Shown here in pieces: positions 51,213 to 63,080 of a stretch of 64,000 nucleotides of DNA. Where the stretch lies: positions 1 to 64,000 of the forward strand of contig DJKX01000068.1 in the NCBI GenBank assembly GCA_002436185.1. The letters are read 5' to 3'. The number at the start of each line of letters is the position of its first letter. Position 1 is the stretch's first letter. This stretch comes from Fidelibacterota bacterium UBA6531 (GTDB taxonomy: Bacteria > Fidelibacterota > Marinisomatia > Marinisomatales > TCS55). The position numbers and the translations under genes were made by a program. The notes beneath the pieces are model-generated. The model was not told where the DNA came from. It did not search any database and saw only the letters and a program-made list of their open reading frames with translations.

Positions 51213-52426
51213 TTTCACTATTTTGGGAGAATTTGCGCATTTCTCTGGGTTCAATCTTTGGAAATAAATCTCGTTCAATATTAACCGCTCTTGGTATTGT
51301 AATTGGTGTTTTATCGGTGACGTTGATGGGCACCCTTATTTCTGGATTAGATCGTACCTTTGAAAAAAGTATGTCTTTCCTTAGCCGGGATGTTTTGATT
51401 ATCAGTCGAATGGATTGGTTTGGTGGTGATATGGATTGGTGGGAGTTGAGAAATCGTCCCCGCATTAAAGAAGATTATGTGGAACAACTTCGGGAGAAAT
51501 CTCAATTTGTTGCGGCGGTTGCGCCAATGGCAGAGCGGGGGGGGAGTATTATTCGAGGCGACAAACGAATTGATACTCGATTTTTTGGAACCACGCCGGA
51601 ATATATGGCAACAAACGAATCGGCAGACGTGAAAACAGGGCGATATTTTACTGACGGGGAAAATCGATCGGGTGTTCGGGTAATGGTCATTGGTGGGGAT
51701 GTGGCTGATGCCCTATTCCCAGATGAAGACCCCATTGATGAATATGTTAAAATTGGTTCACATAAATTTCGAGTGGTTGGTGTACTTAAAAAGCAGGGGA
51801 AATTTATGGGAATGTTCAGTTTGGATAATCAAGCTGTCTTACCATTTGGCACCTTTCAACGCTTATTTTCTCGTCGAGGATGGATGAATGTGAGAGTCAA
51901 GGTGAATACGGATAATTATGATGAAGCAAAAGAAGAAATCTATGGCGTTATGCGACAAATACGTGGGTTAAAACCAATGGAAAAAGATGATTTTGCCATC
52001 AATCAATCGGCCACCATGGAAGCTCAATATAAAGCAATTAAATTGGCAATCGGTGGCACAGGTTTATTTATTACGGCACTATCGTTGATTGTAGGTGGAA
52101 TCGGCATCATGAATATTATGTTTGTATCAGTTAAAGAACGAACGAAAGAAATTGGTGTCCGGAAAGCATTGGGCGCAACACAGTCCATGATTTTAGGACA
52201 ATTCCTCATGGAGGCGGTTTTAATTTGTCTCATTGCCGGATTGGTGGGGATGGGATTGGCCGGGGGATTGAGTCTCCTTATTAACCAGTTTTTCCCCTCA
52301 TCAATGCCAGTGGGATTGGCCATTGGATCCATTATTATCAGCGTTGTAATAGGTATTGTATCCGGATTGGTTCCTTCTTATCAAGCAGCTCGATTAGATC
52401 CCATTGATGCACTGCGATACGAGTGA
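51209..52426 (+). CDS. MacB-type ABC permease, first of two
   Basis: A 405-residue permease of the FtsX/MacB type. TM1 is at about 22-45 ([19 protein letters not shown]), then a periplasmic domain of about 230 residues, then three C-terminal TMs (about 277-300, 325-350, 368-390). The family signature is [20 protein letters not shown] followed by VRKALGA. The TTG start at 51209 overlaps the ATPase stop. The second permease follows with 4-nt overlap, so the transporter is probably a heterodimer rather than a MacB homodimer. Confidence 0.88.
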   Translation: MISLFWENLRISLGSIFGNKSRSILTALGIVIGVLSVTLMGTLISGLDRTFEKSMSFLSRDVLIISRMDWFGGDMDWWELRNRPRIKEDYVEQLREKSQFVAAVAPMAERGGSIIRGDKRIDTRFFGTTPEYMATNESADVKTGRYFTDGENRSGVRVMVIGGDVADALFPDEDPIDEYVKIGSHKFRVVGVLKKQGKFMGMFSLDNQAVLPFGTFQRLFSRRGWMNVRVKVNTDNYDEAKEEIYGVMRQIRGLKPMEKDDFAINQSATMEAQYKAIKLAIGGTGLFITALSLIVGGIGIMNIMFVSVKERTKEIGVRKALGATQSMILGQFLMEAVLICLIAGLVGMGLAGGLSLLINQFFPSSMPVGLAIGSIIISVVIGIVSGLVPSYQAARLDPIDALRYE

Positions 52427-53679
52427 TGGCCAAGCAATCACATTTAAAAAATACGATTAAAGAAAGTTTTCGAATGGCCATCGAATCCATTCGTCAAAAC
52501 AAACTTCGATCGATTCTGACTTTACTCGGTATCAGTATTGGTGTATTCTCCGTGATTGGTGTGATGACCGCCATACGCACTTTGGAATCATCAGTGAATT
52601 CACAACTCGATATTTTTGGTACCAATACTTTTATGATTCAAAAATCACCTGCTATACAAATTCATGGTCCAGGAAATAATAAAATCCGAAAACGGAAAAA
52701 CATTCGATATGCCCATTATGAAGAACTAAAGCAACGTGCAAAATTACCACAGCAGGTCAGTGTGGTAGATGGGACCGGTGAAAGAAATATTCAGTATAAA
52801 GATAAACGGTTAAAGAAAACAGCAGAATTGTCCGGTGTGGATGAATGGGGGTTGCGTTCATTCAAAACATATCTGGCAGATGGCCGGAATTTTTTGGAGG
52901 ATGATATTCGTTTTTATCGCAGCGTTACCATCCTTGGGCCAGATTTGGCTGACATCCTGTTTCCCTTTGAAGATCCCATTGGGAAGATTATTCAAATTAA
53001 GGGACTGGATTATACGGTTATTGGTATTACGGAAAGAAAAGGACAAGCTTTCGGTCAGAGCCAGGATTATTTTGTAATGATTCCGATTTCAGTTTATATC
53101 CAACGGTTTTCCAGTCGATGGACATCCTTAGCTATCAATGTTGAAGCAGAATCGACTGAATTGTATGAAAAAACCATGGATGAAGTGATTGGCCTCATGC
53201 GTGTTATTCGCAAGGTACCTCCCGAAGAAGAGAATGATTTTGAAATTATTTCCAACGAAGAACTCATGGACACATTTGCCGGTTTTACTGGGGGAATCAA
53301 ATTGTTTGCTGGTGCCGTAAGCGTTATTGCGTTGCTTGTGGCCGGGATCGGCATTATGAATATTATGCTCGTTTCTGTAACAGAGCGAATCAAAGAAATC
53401 GGTATTCGAAAAGCAATCGGCGCTACTCGTAGAGATATTCTTACTCAATTTTTGATGGAAGCTATTTTCTTGAGTCAGTTTGGTGGTGTGGTAGGGGTAA
53501 TTCTTGGCATTGCCGGAGGGAATTTGGTGGCTGTCTTGCTCAAGGTACCTGCTGTGGTACCCATGGATTGGGCATTTTATGGCATGGCTGTTTGTTCCTT
53601 TATTGGGATTGGCTTCGGAATTTATCCCGCTTGGCGGGCAGCTAATTTGGATCCGATTGAATCATTACGGTTTGAATAA
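52423..53679 (+). CDS. MacB-type ABC permease, second of two
   Basis: A 418-residue permease homologous to the preceding one, with TM1 at about 29-50 (ILTLLGISIGVFSVIGVM), a large periplasmic domain, and [20 protein letters not shown] then IRKAIGATRRDI before the last TMs. The C-terminal PAWRAANLDPIESLRFE is the usual end. The start is GTG 52423 (GTGA overlap) or the adjacent ATG 52426. It is the last gene of the five-gene efflux operon; the exported compound is unknown (macrolide, peptide or lipid-like molecules are typical). Confidence 0.88.
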   Translation: MMAKQSHLKNTIKESFRMAIESIRQNKLRSILTLLGISIGVFSVIGVMTAIRTLESSVNSQLDIFGTNTFMIQKSPAIQIHGPGNNKIRKRKNIRYAHYEELKQRAKLPQQVSVVDGTGERNIQYKDKRLKKTAELSGVDEWGLRSFKTYLADGRNFLEDDIRFYRSVTILGPDLADILFPFEDPIGKIIQIKGLDYTVIGITERKGQAFGQSQDYFVMIPISVYIQRFSSRWTSLAINVEAESTELYEKTMDEVIGLMRVIRKVPPEEENDFEIISNEELMDTFAGFTGGIKLFAGAVSVIALLVAGIGIMNIMLVSVTERIKEIGIRKAIGATRRDILTQFLMEAIFLSQFGGVVGVILGIAGGNLVAVLLKVPAVVPMDWAFYGMAVCSFIGIGFGIYPAWRAANLDPIESLRFE

Positions 53680-53819
53680 TATTTCTATCTATTTTATAAA
53701 GAACATTTTCTTAATTTAATAACTTGTTTTCGCTGGTATATGCTCAATAATAACATCATTATGACGAATAATTTGATCCCGGTGGAAACGTGTCCCTTCA
53801 ATAAATTGGTTTTTCCATC
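53680..53819. other. Intergenic region before kdsB
   Basis: 140 bases between the efflux operon and the KDO/LPS cluster. It should hold the kdsB promoter, but I see no good hexamer pair. The minus strand carries an open stretch of about 37 codons ending at 53716 without a start codon (see findings). Confidence 0.4.
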
Positions 53820-56942
<3,123 letters not shown>

Positions 56943-56950
<8 letters not shown>

Positions 56951-57503
56951 TACAAAATCACTCTGCGCCAATATAAAGATGCTCATTTCTGATGTAGATG
57001 GTGTTCTTACAGATGGATCCATTTACAAGGGAGCTAATGGTGAAGAATTAAAACGCTTCAATGTGACAGATGGAGCCGGGTCGGCTATTGCCCGTACTGC
57101 CGGGTTGGAATTAGTTTTAATATCCGGACGTCATTCAGAAGCAACTTCTGTACGAGCAGCGGAAATGAAAATTAAGGAAGTATATAACGGCACGTTGGAC
57201 AAACGAATTCCTTACAATGAAATCAAAGCAAAGCACGGATTAAGTGATGATGAAATTGCTTACATTGGCGATGACCTTATTGACATAACCATCATGGAAC
57301 AGGTAGCCCTACCCATCGCCGTAGCCAATGCGTATCCACTAGTCAAAGAAACCGCTGTTCATATAACAGAAAAATCAGGTGGTGAAGGTGCTTTTCGGGA
57401 GGCGTTGGAATGGATTCTTACGCAGCAAGACCGTTTAGATGAGGTATTACTGGCTCTGCGAGATGAAGTCCAAAATCCACCGGAAACCGATCCGTATCAT
57501 TAG
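56943..57503 (+). CDS. kdsC: KDO-8-phosphate phosphatase (HAD family)
   Basis: KdsC hydrolyses KDO-8-P to KDO. It is a short C0-type HAD phosphatase with the nucleophile motif ISDVDGVLTDG, KRFNVTDGAG, motif II LISGR, VYNGTLDK, and GDDLIDITIM for metal binding. I take GTG 56943 as start (186 residues); GTG 56931 would add four residues. It overlaps kdsA. The C-terminal tail of about 25 residues after LEWILTQ extends past the minimal KdsC fold. Confidence 0.9.
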
Positions 57504-57591
57504 CGTAATGACCTAATACAATATTTTCCACCACTCCTAAATCCCTGCCTGTCGGAAACGAAACGCAGGCTGGTGGAGAGGTGATATAATT
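57504..57591 (+). promoter_or_regulatory. Structured leader before lptC
   Basis: CCACCA (57528-57533) can pair with TGGTGG (57571-57576), and inside it GCCTG (57547-57551) with CAGGC (57566-57570), with a bulge on the left. GAGAGGTGAT at 57577-57586 is the ribosome-binding site directly after the hairpin. The inner CCTGCCTGTCGG is reminiscent of small palindromic repeats found in several uncultured phyla. Confidence 0.35.
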
Positions 57592-58167
57592 ATGACCACA
57601 AGAGATCAATTTTCAATATTCAATATTTTCTCACCTTTGGGTTTGTTGACTATTTTATTTTTATGTTCCATGAGCTGTTCCAATCGTGTTGAAGAAAAGA
57701 ATGCAAACACACGGGAGGGTCTTCCAGATCAGGAAAGTTGGAAAGTAACCATTACACTCACAGATCATGGCACGATTCGCTCCATTGTTCGATCAGGTCA
57801 TTTGGAGAAATATGATGACAAACAGTTCATCCTATTGGATCAGCGTGTAAATTCTGATTTTTTTAATGAAGAAGAAAATCATACCACAAACCTGAAATCA
57901 GAATTAGCTGAAATTGAAGAAGGAAATGATTTTATGCGGGCCATGGGAAATGTGATTGTTGTGTCTGATAGCGGCGTGACACTTTATACGGATACATTGG
58001 TTTGGGATTCCAAAGAAGAGTTAATTTATACAGAAGATAATGTCATGCTGACGACTGAAAAAGGTGATACACTTTACGGCATCGGTTTTGAATCGGACAT
58101 CGCCATGGAAAACTGGCGGATTATTAAACCCTCCGGTGTGACAGCAATAAAAGAAGATGAGCAGTAA
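57592..58167 (+). CDS. lptC: LptC-like LPS export lipoprotein
   Basis: A 191-residue protein with a hydrophobic N-terminus and lipobox-like FLCSMSC (Cys near 30), suggesting a lipoprotein rather than the TM-anchored LptC of E. coli. The body is the beta-jellyroll pattern of LptC/LptA: SGHLEKYDDKQFILLDQRV, ARAMGNV-type (here MRAMGNVIVVSDSGVTLYTD), LVWDSKEELIYTEDNVML. It should form the periplasmic bridge that passes LPS from LptBFG toward LptA. It overlaps lptB by 11 nt. lptF, lptG and lptA are not in the window. Confidence 0.78.
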   Translation: MTTRDQFSIFNIFSPLGLLTILFLCSMSCSNRVEEKNANTREGLPDQESWKVTITLTDHGTIRSIVRSGHLEKYDDKQFILLDQRVNSDFFNEEENHTTNLKSELAEIEEGNDFMRAMGNVIVVSDSGVTLYTDTLVWDSKEELIYTEDNVMLTTEKGDTLYGIGFESDIAMENWRIIKPSGVTAIKEDEQ

Positions 58168-58891
58168 ACATACATTAAAAGGCAAAAACTTATCAAAACA
58201 GTACGGTACACGCTGGGTGGTATCCGGTGTTGATTTGGAAGTAAGCCAGGGGGAGATCGTAGGTCTGTTGGGTCCTAATGGTGCCGGAAAAACAACGACT
58301 TTTTATATAATTACAGGAATGATTAAGTCATCAAAAGGCGAGATTTATTTGGATGAAGGCGAAATCACTGGAGATGCCATGTATATGCGCTCCCGGAAAG
58401 GGATTGGTTATTTGTCTCAGGAAGCATCTATTTTTGGAAAATTATCTGTGGAAGATAATTTGAAATTGGTTTTAGAAATGACTTCCATGACTAAAAAAGA
58501 ACAGCAGAAAAAGATTGATCAACTATTGGATGAATTATCCGTATCTCATTTGAGGAACAACAAGGGGAATACTCTTTCCGGAGGTGAAAGGCGCCGAGTG
58601 GAAATTTGTCGGGCCTTATCAATGGATCCAAATTTCATTTTATTGGATGAACCATTTGCCGGTGTGGACCCTATTGCTGTAGAAGATATTCAGCAGATCG
58701 TTCGTTCACTGAAAGATCGAAATATAGGTGTATTGATTACGGATCATAATGTACGGGAAACACTCTCCATAACCGATCGATCATATTTATTATTTGACGG
58801 CCGTATTTTAAATTCCGGCACATCGGAATTTCTGGCGAATGATGAAGAAACTCGACGCCTGTATTTAGGCGAGAAATTTAAGTTGGATTGA
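58157..58891 (+). CDS. lptB: LPS export ABC transporter ATPase LptB
   Basis: A 244-residue ABC ATPase powering LPS extraction from the inner membrane. Walker A is GPNGAGKTT, the Q-loop is GYLSQEASIFGKLSVEDN, the signature is LSGGERRRVEICRAL, Walker B is FILLDEPFAGVDPIAVEDIQ, and the H-loop is ITDHNVRETLSI. The 'DEPFAGVDP' and 'QEASIFRKL'-type motifs are diagnostic for LptB. rpoN follows 10 nt later, the same lptB-rpoN order as in proteobacteria. Confidence 0.95.
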   Translation: MSSKHTLKGKNLSKQYGTRWVVSGVDLEVSQGEIVGLLGPNGAGKTTTFYIITGMIKSSKGEIYLDEGEITGDAMYMRSRKGIGYLSQEASIFGKLSVEDNLKLVLEMTSMTKKEQQKKIDQLLDELSVSHLRNNKGNTLSGGERRRVEICRALSMDPNFILLDEPFAGVDPIAVEDIQQIVRSLKDRNIGVLITDHNVRETLSITDRSYLLFDGRILNSGTSEFLANDEETRRLYLGEKFKLD

Positions 58892-58901
58892 GAAAAACCT
58901 A

Positions 58902-60233
58902 ATGGCAAAGCTGCAACAGCGATTAGAACAAAAACAAGTCCTCCAGCCTCAACAGATTTTGCAAGCAGCTATTTTGCAACTCAATGCTGTGAATTTAGAA
59001 GAACGAATTTTGGATGAATTGGAAATAAATCCTGCTTTGGATCAAGTTGAAGGAACCAATGAACCTGAAGAAGAAACAGCTGACGATGATGATTTGGATT
59101 GGGATCAGGATTATGAATTTGAACCACCCAATATCTATGAAAAAAAAGAATACAAAGATATGCCACTCCCCCAGAAAAAAGATTTTGTGGAATATTTAGC
59201 TGACCAACTAGACCTCTGTGATTTTATCCCCAATGAAAGAGCAGTGGCAGAAGAGATAATTTATAACTTGGATGATAACGGCTATATTGCAATGGAGATG
59301 GAACTGATAAGCGACCGATTTGAAATGGAACTGGTAGATGTTATTGGAATTTTGAAGAAAATTCAAACATTTGACCCCAAAGGAATTGCCGCCAGAGATT
59401 TACAGGAATGTTTATTGATACAAATTGATGATTCTAAACATCCAGTTGCTCATAAATTATTACTTGAATTTTTTGATGATGTAGCCAATCACCGTTACGA
59501 TCAACTTGCAGAAAAAGTAGGGTGTTCGGAAGATGAAATAAAAAAAGCATTGGACGTTATAAGTCATTTGAATCCCAAGCCGGGGGCCGGACATGAAAGT
59601 GCGGAAACCATTTCAGTTATACCGGAATTAATCATGTATAAAAGGGAAAATAATTGGGTGATTGTAGTGAATGATAGCTGGTTACCTGATGTTCAAGTAA
59701 ATCGTGAATACGTAGATATGCTGGCGGGTGAATTAGATAAGAAAGCCAAGTCATTCATTAAGGAAAAAGTTGATAATGCTGTATGGTTTGTGGATGCTGT
59801 TTCTGAACGGCGTAAAACACTAACAAATGTGATGCAGGAAATTATCAAACGACAGCCGGAGTTTTTCCAAGGTAACTTAAATCAATTAAAGCCCATGAAA
59901 CTCCAGGATATTGCTGATGTATTAAAAGTAGATGTTTCCACTGTCAGCCGATCTACCCGGGGGAAATATGTTGATACACCTTATGGCATTTTTGAATTAA
60001 AATCTTTCTTCACAGAAGGGATGATTACAACAAGTGGAGAGGAAATCAGTACCATACAAATCAAGAGGTTACTGAAAGAATTACTTTGCGAAGAAAATAA
60101 ACAACATCCCTATACAGATGAAAAATTAAAAGAAATTTTAAATATGCAGGGTTATCCTGTCGCACGCCGTACTGTGGCAAAATATCGTGAACAACTTCAC
60201 TTTCCCGTAGCCAGGTTGCGTAAACAGATTTAA
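58902..60233 (+). CDS. rpoN: RNA polymerase sigma-54 factor
   Basis: Sigma-54, 443 residues, which directs RNA polymerase to -24/-12 promoters and needs an AAA+ activator to open DNA. The N-terminal activator-interacting region is Gln/Leu-rich (QRLEQKQVLQPQQILQAAIL). An acidic region II follows (about 50-75, EEETADDDDLDWDQD). The core-binding domain is at about 85-280, the helix-turn-helix region includes LQDIADVLKVDVSTVSRSTR, and the RpoN box is ARRTVAKYREQL near the end. No sigma-54 activator gene is in the window. Confidence 0.95.
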   Translation: MAKLQQRLEQKQVLQPQQILQAAILQLNAVNLEERILDELEINPALDQVEGTNEPEEETADDDDLDWDQDYEFEPPNIYEKKEYKDMPLPQKKDFVEYLADQLDLCDFIPNERAVAEEIIYNLDDNGYIAMEMELISDRFEMELVDVIGILKKIQTFDPKGIAARDLQECLLIQIDDSKHPVAHKLLLEFFDDVANHRYDQLAEKVGCSEDEIKKALDVISHLNPKPGAGHESAETISVIPELIMYKRENNWVIVVNDSWLPDVQVNREYVDMLAGELDKKAKSFIKEKVDNAVWFVDAVSERRKTLTNVMQEIIKRQPEFFQGNLNQLKPMKLQDIADVLKVDVSTVSRSTRGKYVDTPYGIFELKSFFTEGMITTSGEEISTIQIKRLLKELLCEENKQHPYTDEKLKEILNMQGYPVARRTVAKYREQLHFPVARLRKQI

Positions 60234-60259
60234 TTAATTAATAAACATGGAGAAAAATA

Positions 60260-61219
60260 ATGTCACCAAAACGAATAATAATTGGCGATAAGGAATTAAG
60301 TCTTCCCGATTTTGGGCTATTGCCCATAATTAGCATCGGACTGATTCTATGGTTGATTTCTGGTGTGTATGTTGTTGGCCCCGATGAAGTGGGCGTCGTA
60401 CAAACCTTTGGAAAACATACCCGCGTTGCTCAATCAGGATTAAACTATCATTTCCCTTTTCCGATTGAAACAGTCCAAACGCCTAAAGTTACAGAAGTAA
60501 AACGAATTGAAATTGGATTCCGGTCAATGGGTAAAAATCAATTCCGAACTATAGAAAAAGAAAGCCTTATGCTTACGGGCGATGAAAATATCGTCGATGC
60601 TGAACTCATCGTGCAATACAAAATTAAAGATGCTGTGAATTATCTTTTTAATTTTGTGAGGCCGGAACTAACTGTCAGGGAAGCAGCGGAAGCATCATTA
60701 CGAACAATCATTGGCAAGCATAAAATTGATGAAGCCCTTACGTCCGGAAAATTCGTAGTTCAGGAAGAAACAAAAGAATTGCTTCAAAGCATTATGGACA
60801 AGTATGGAACCGGAATTTTGATTGTTGCAGTTCAATTGCAGGATGTATCTCCACCCAAACAGGTTATTGCTGCATTTAAGGATGTGGCATCTGCGAAAGA
60901 AGACAAGAATCGCATGATTAATCAAGCTGAAGGGTATAGGAACGATGTGATACCAAAAGCCCGGGGTGAAGCTCAAGCAATGATACGTGAAGCAGAAGGT
61001 TTCAGAGAATCACGAATCAAACGTTCTGAAGGAGATGTAGCAAAATTTAATGCAATGCTGGTGGAATATAAAAAAGCAAAAGATATTACTCGTAAACGTA
61101 TGTATCTGGAAACAATGGAAGAAATTTTGCCTAACATTGAAAAATACATCATTCCGGAAAGTGGTGGAGGGAATTTACTAAACCTCTTGAACCTCAATTC
61201 AGAAGGAGGTAAAAAATGA
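60260..61219 (+). CDS. hflK: FtsH protease modulator HflK
   Basis: SPFH/band-7 protein of 319 residues that forms the periplasmic HflKC cage around FtsH. One TM is at about 20-40 (ISIGLILWLISGVYVV), then GPDEVGVVQTFGKH, the band-7 domain, REAAEASLRTIIGKHKIDEAL, QLQDVSPPKQV, and a long C-terminal helix. It lacks the N-terminal Gly-rich extension of E. coli HflK. hflC overlaps its end by 4 nt. Confidence 0.9.
   Translation: MSPKRIIIGDKELSLPDFGLLPIISIGLILWLISGVYVVGPDEVGVVQTFGKHTRVAQSGLNYHFPFPIETVQTPKVTEVKRIEIGFRSMGKNQFRTIEKESLMLTGDENIVDAELIVQYKIKDAVNYLFNFVRPELTVREAAEASLRTIIGKHKIDEALTSGKFVVQEETKELLQSIMDKYGTGILIVAVQLQDVSPPKQVIAAFKDVASAKEDKNRMINQAEGYRNDVIPKARGEAQAMIREAEGFRESRIKRSEGDVAKFNAMLVEYKKAKDITRKRMYLETMEEILPNIEKYIIPESGGGNLLNLLNLNSEGGKK
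61203..61210 (+). promoter_or_regulatory. Strong Shine-Dalgarno site of hflC
   Basis: AAGGAGGT lies 5 nt before the hflC ATG at 61216, inside the last codons of hflK. It supports that start. Because the same bases encode Glu-Gly-Gly-Lys of HflK, the match could partly be coincidental. Confidence 0.6.
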
Positions 61220-62061
61220 AAAAATCATTATTAGTCATCATTGCTCTAGGATTTATTGTTTTCTTCACAACAGTATTTATTGTAGATGAGCGCCAGCAGG
61301 TTGTCATTTTGCAATTGGGTAAACCTGTCCGTACCATTACTGAACCCGGACTACATTTTAAACTACCGGTACCCTTTCAAAATGCAGTTACCTTTGACGA
61401 CCGTTTATTAGAATACGATGTTGCACCGGAAGAAATATTGAGTAAAGATAAAAAAACGCTCATTGTAGATAATTATGTCCGTTGGCTGATTAAAGATCCG
61501 TTGCTTTTTCTACAAACTGTCCAGGCGATTCCAAACGCTGTAACTCGATTGGATGATATTGTGTATTCAGAGCTTCGTCAGGAACTGGGGAAACACAACA
61601 TGTCTGAGATTATTACCGAAACTCGGGAAGAAATCATGGAAGTAGTTACGAATGCAAGTGACAAAGCCACGGATCAATATGGGATTGAAGTGGTGGATGT
61701 ACGTATAAAGCGGGTGGATCTTCCCAGGGAAAATGAAGAATCCATTTATGCTCGCATGGATGCGGAACGGAAACGCCAGGCTAATAAATTCAGGTCTGAA
61801 GGTGAAGAAGAGGCTCAAAAGATTCGAGCATCAACTGAAAAGGATAAAACAATTATTCTTGCTAATGCCTATAAAGAGGCTGAAGAAATCCGCGGTGAAG
61901 GAGAAGCGAAAGCTTTGGAAATATATGCTAACGCATTCAACAAAGATCCTGAATTTTATGAATTCATGCGCACACTGGAAGCATACAAAAAAGTAATTGA
62001 TAAAAAAACAACTCTGGTTTTACCGGCAGATTCAAAACTGTTTAAAACACTGAACGAGTAA
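61216..62061 (+). CDS. hflC: FtsH protease modulator HflC
   Basis: A 281-residue partner of HflK. The N-terminal TM is at about 4-24 (LLVIIALGFIVFFTTVFIV), then VDERQQVVILQLGKPVRTI and EPGLHFKLPVPFQNAV, the family hallmark. GIEVVDVRIKRVDLP, ARMDAERKRQANKFRSEGEE and YANAFNKDPEFYEFMRTLEA follow, as in HflC. A perfect 34-bp palindrome begins 3 nt after its stop codon. Confidence 0.93.
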   Translation: MKKSLLVIIALGFIVFFTTVFIVDERQQVVILQLGKPVRTITEPGLHFKLPVPFQNAVTFDDRLLEYDVAPEEILSKDKKTLIVDNYVRWLIKDPLLFLQTVQAIPNAVTRLDDIVYSELRQELGKHNMSEIITETREEIMEVVTNASDKATDQYGIEVVDVRIKRVDLPRENEESIYARMDAERKRQANKFRSEGEEEAQKIRASTEKDKTIILANAYKEAEEIRGEGEAKALEIYANAFNKDPEFYEFMRTLEAYKKVIDKKTTLVLPADSKLFKTLNE

Positions 62062-62064
62062 TAA

Positions 62065-62098
62065 CCATTAACCTTCCAAAGCTTTGGAAGGTTAATGG
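62065..62098. repeat. Perfect 34-bp palindrome between hflC and argF
   Basis: CCATTAACCTTCCAAAG (62065-62081) is followed directly by its exact reverse complement (62082-62098), centred on AAGCTT. In RNA it would fold into a stem of about 15 bp. No T-run follows, so it is not a standard intrinsic terminator for either strand. It could be a processing or stability hairpin, an operator upstream of argF, or a repeat unit. Confidence 0.9.
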
Positions 62099-62168
62099 AA
62101 TACAAAGTCTTATACTAATCCTATCAAAGTGTGATAAGATCTTTGAAAGGAAATGTACAAGGAGCATA

Positions 62169-63080
62169 ATGGACAAACATTTTTTACACATCAAAGATCT
62201 CACAAAAGAAGAAATCTTTGACCTCATTTCATTGTCCAAGGACTTGAAATCAAAGTTCCGCAATAAAGAAGATTTCAAACATTTTCATAATAAATCACTG
62301 GCGATGATTTTCGCCAAGCCTTCTGCACGAACGAGGATTTCCTTTGAAACTGGTTTTACGTGGATGGGAGGTCATGCGTTATTTTTGGGTCCAAATGATA
62401 TTGGTATCGGAAAACGGGAAGCTAACAAGGATATCGCCCGGGTGGTGAGCAGGTACAATGATGTTATTATGGCTCGGTTATTTGACCACAAGCATATTCT
62501 GGAACTGGCTGAATATTCAAATTCGCCTGTTGTAAACGGCCTCACCGATTATAATCATCCGTGTCAGATCATGGCGGATATTCTGACCATTAGTGAACAT
62601 CGAGGTACACTGGACGATTTACATGTGTGCTATGTTGGGGATGGGAATAATATTGTCCATTCCTGGCTGCAGTTGGCTGCACGTCTTCCCATGAAATTTA
62701 CCTGTCTTTGCCCGGAAGGTTTTTCTCCGGATGAAGCAACAGTAGAATTGGCCATGACGAATGGCGTGTCAGAAATTGTAATTAGTCATGATACGATTGA
62801 AGGAATAAAAGGAGCAGATGTCATTTACACGGATGTGTGGGCGTCCATGGGACAGAAAGAAGAAGCGGAAGCTCGTGAAAAATTATTTGCTGAATTTCAG
62901 GTGAATGGCGATATGATGTCAAGGACGGGCAAAGATACATTATTTATGCATTGTCTTCCAGCAGAGCGTGGAAGGGAAACAACCGATAATGTTATGGAAG
63001 CAGATTATTCCATTGTATTTGATCAGGCGGAAAACCGTCTTCATGTCCAAAACGCCATCATGGTGGCTTTGACGTCATAA
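62169..63080 (+). CDS. argF: Ornithine carbamoyltransferase
   Basis: OTCase makes citrulline from ornithine and carbamoyl phosphate in arginine synthesis. The 303 residues match the family length. The carbamoyl-phosphate loop reads SARTRISFE (usually S-T/L-R-T-R), the second substrate motif is NHPCQIMADI, the ornithine 'SMG' loop is in DVWASMGQKEE, and the active-site Cys is in MHCLPAERG. GGAG (62159-62162) precedes the ATG. TATACT at 62111-62116 is a possible -10. No other arginine genes are adjacent. Its stop overlaps the next ATG by 1 nt. Confidence 0.92.
   Translation: MDKHFLHIKDLTKEEIFDLISLSKDLKSKFRNKEDFKHFHNKSLAMIFAKPSARTRISFETGFTWMGGHALFLGPNDIGIGKREANKDIARVVSRYNDVIMARLFDHKHILELAEYSNSPVVNGLTDYNHPCQIMADILTISEHRGTLDDLHVCYVGDGNNIVHSWLQLAARLPMKFTCLCPEGFSPDEATVELAMTNGVSEIVISHDTIEGIKGADVIYTDVWASMGQKEEAEAREKLFAEFQVNGDMMSRTGKDTLFMHCLPAERGRETTDNVMEADYSIVFDQAENRLHVQNAIMVALTS

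Noticed and set aside
58902..60233. Search for sigma-54 (-24/-12) promoters in the window's intergenic gaps
   Set aside because: I found no TGGCAC-N5-TTGC match in a sensible position by eye; a proper matrix scan would be required.
62065..62098. 34-bp palindrome as an ordinary rho-independent terminator
   Set aside because: No T-run follows on either strand (AATACAAAG on the right, ATTACTCG when read on the left), so the standard signal is incomplete.
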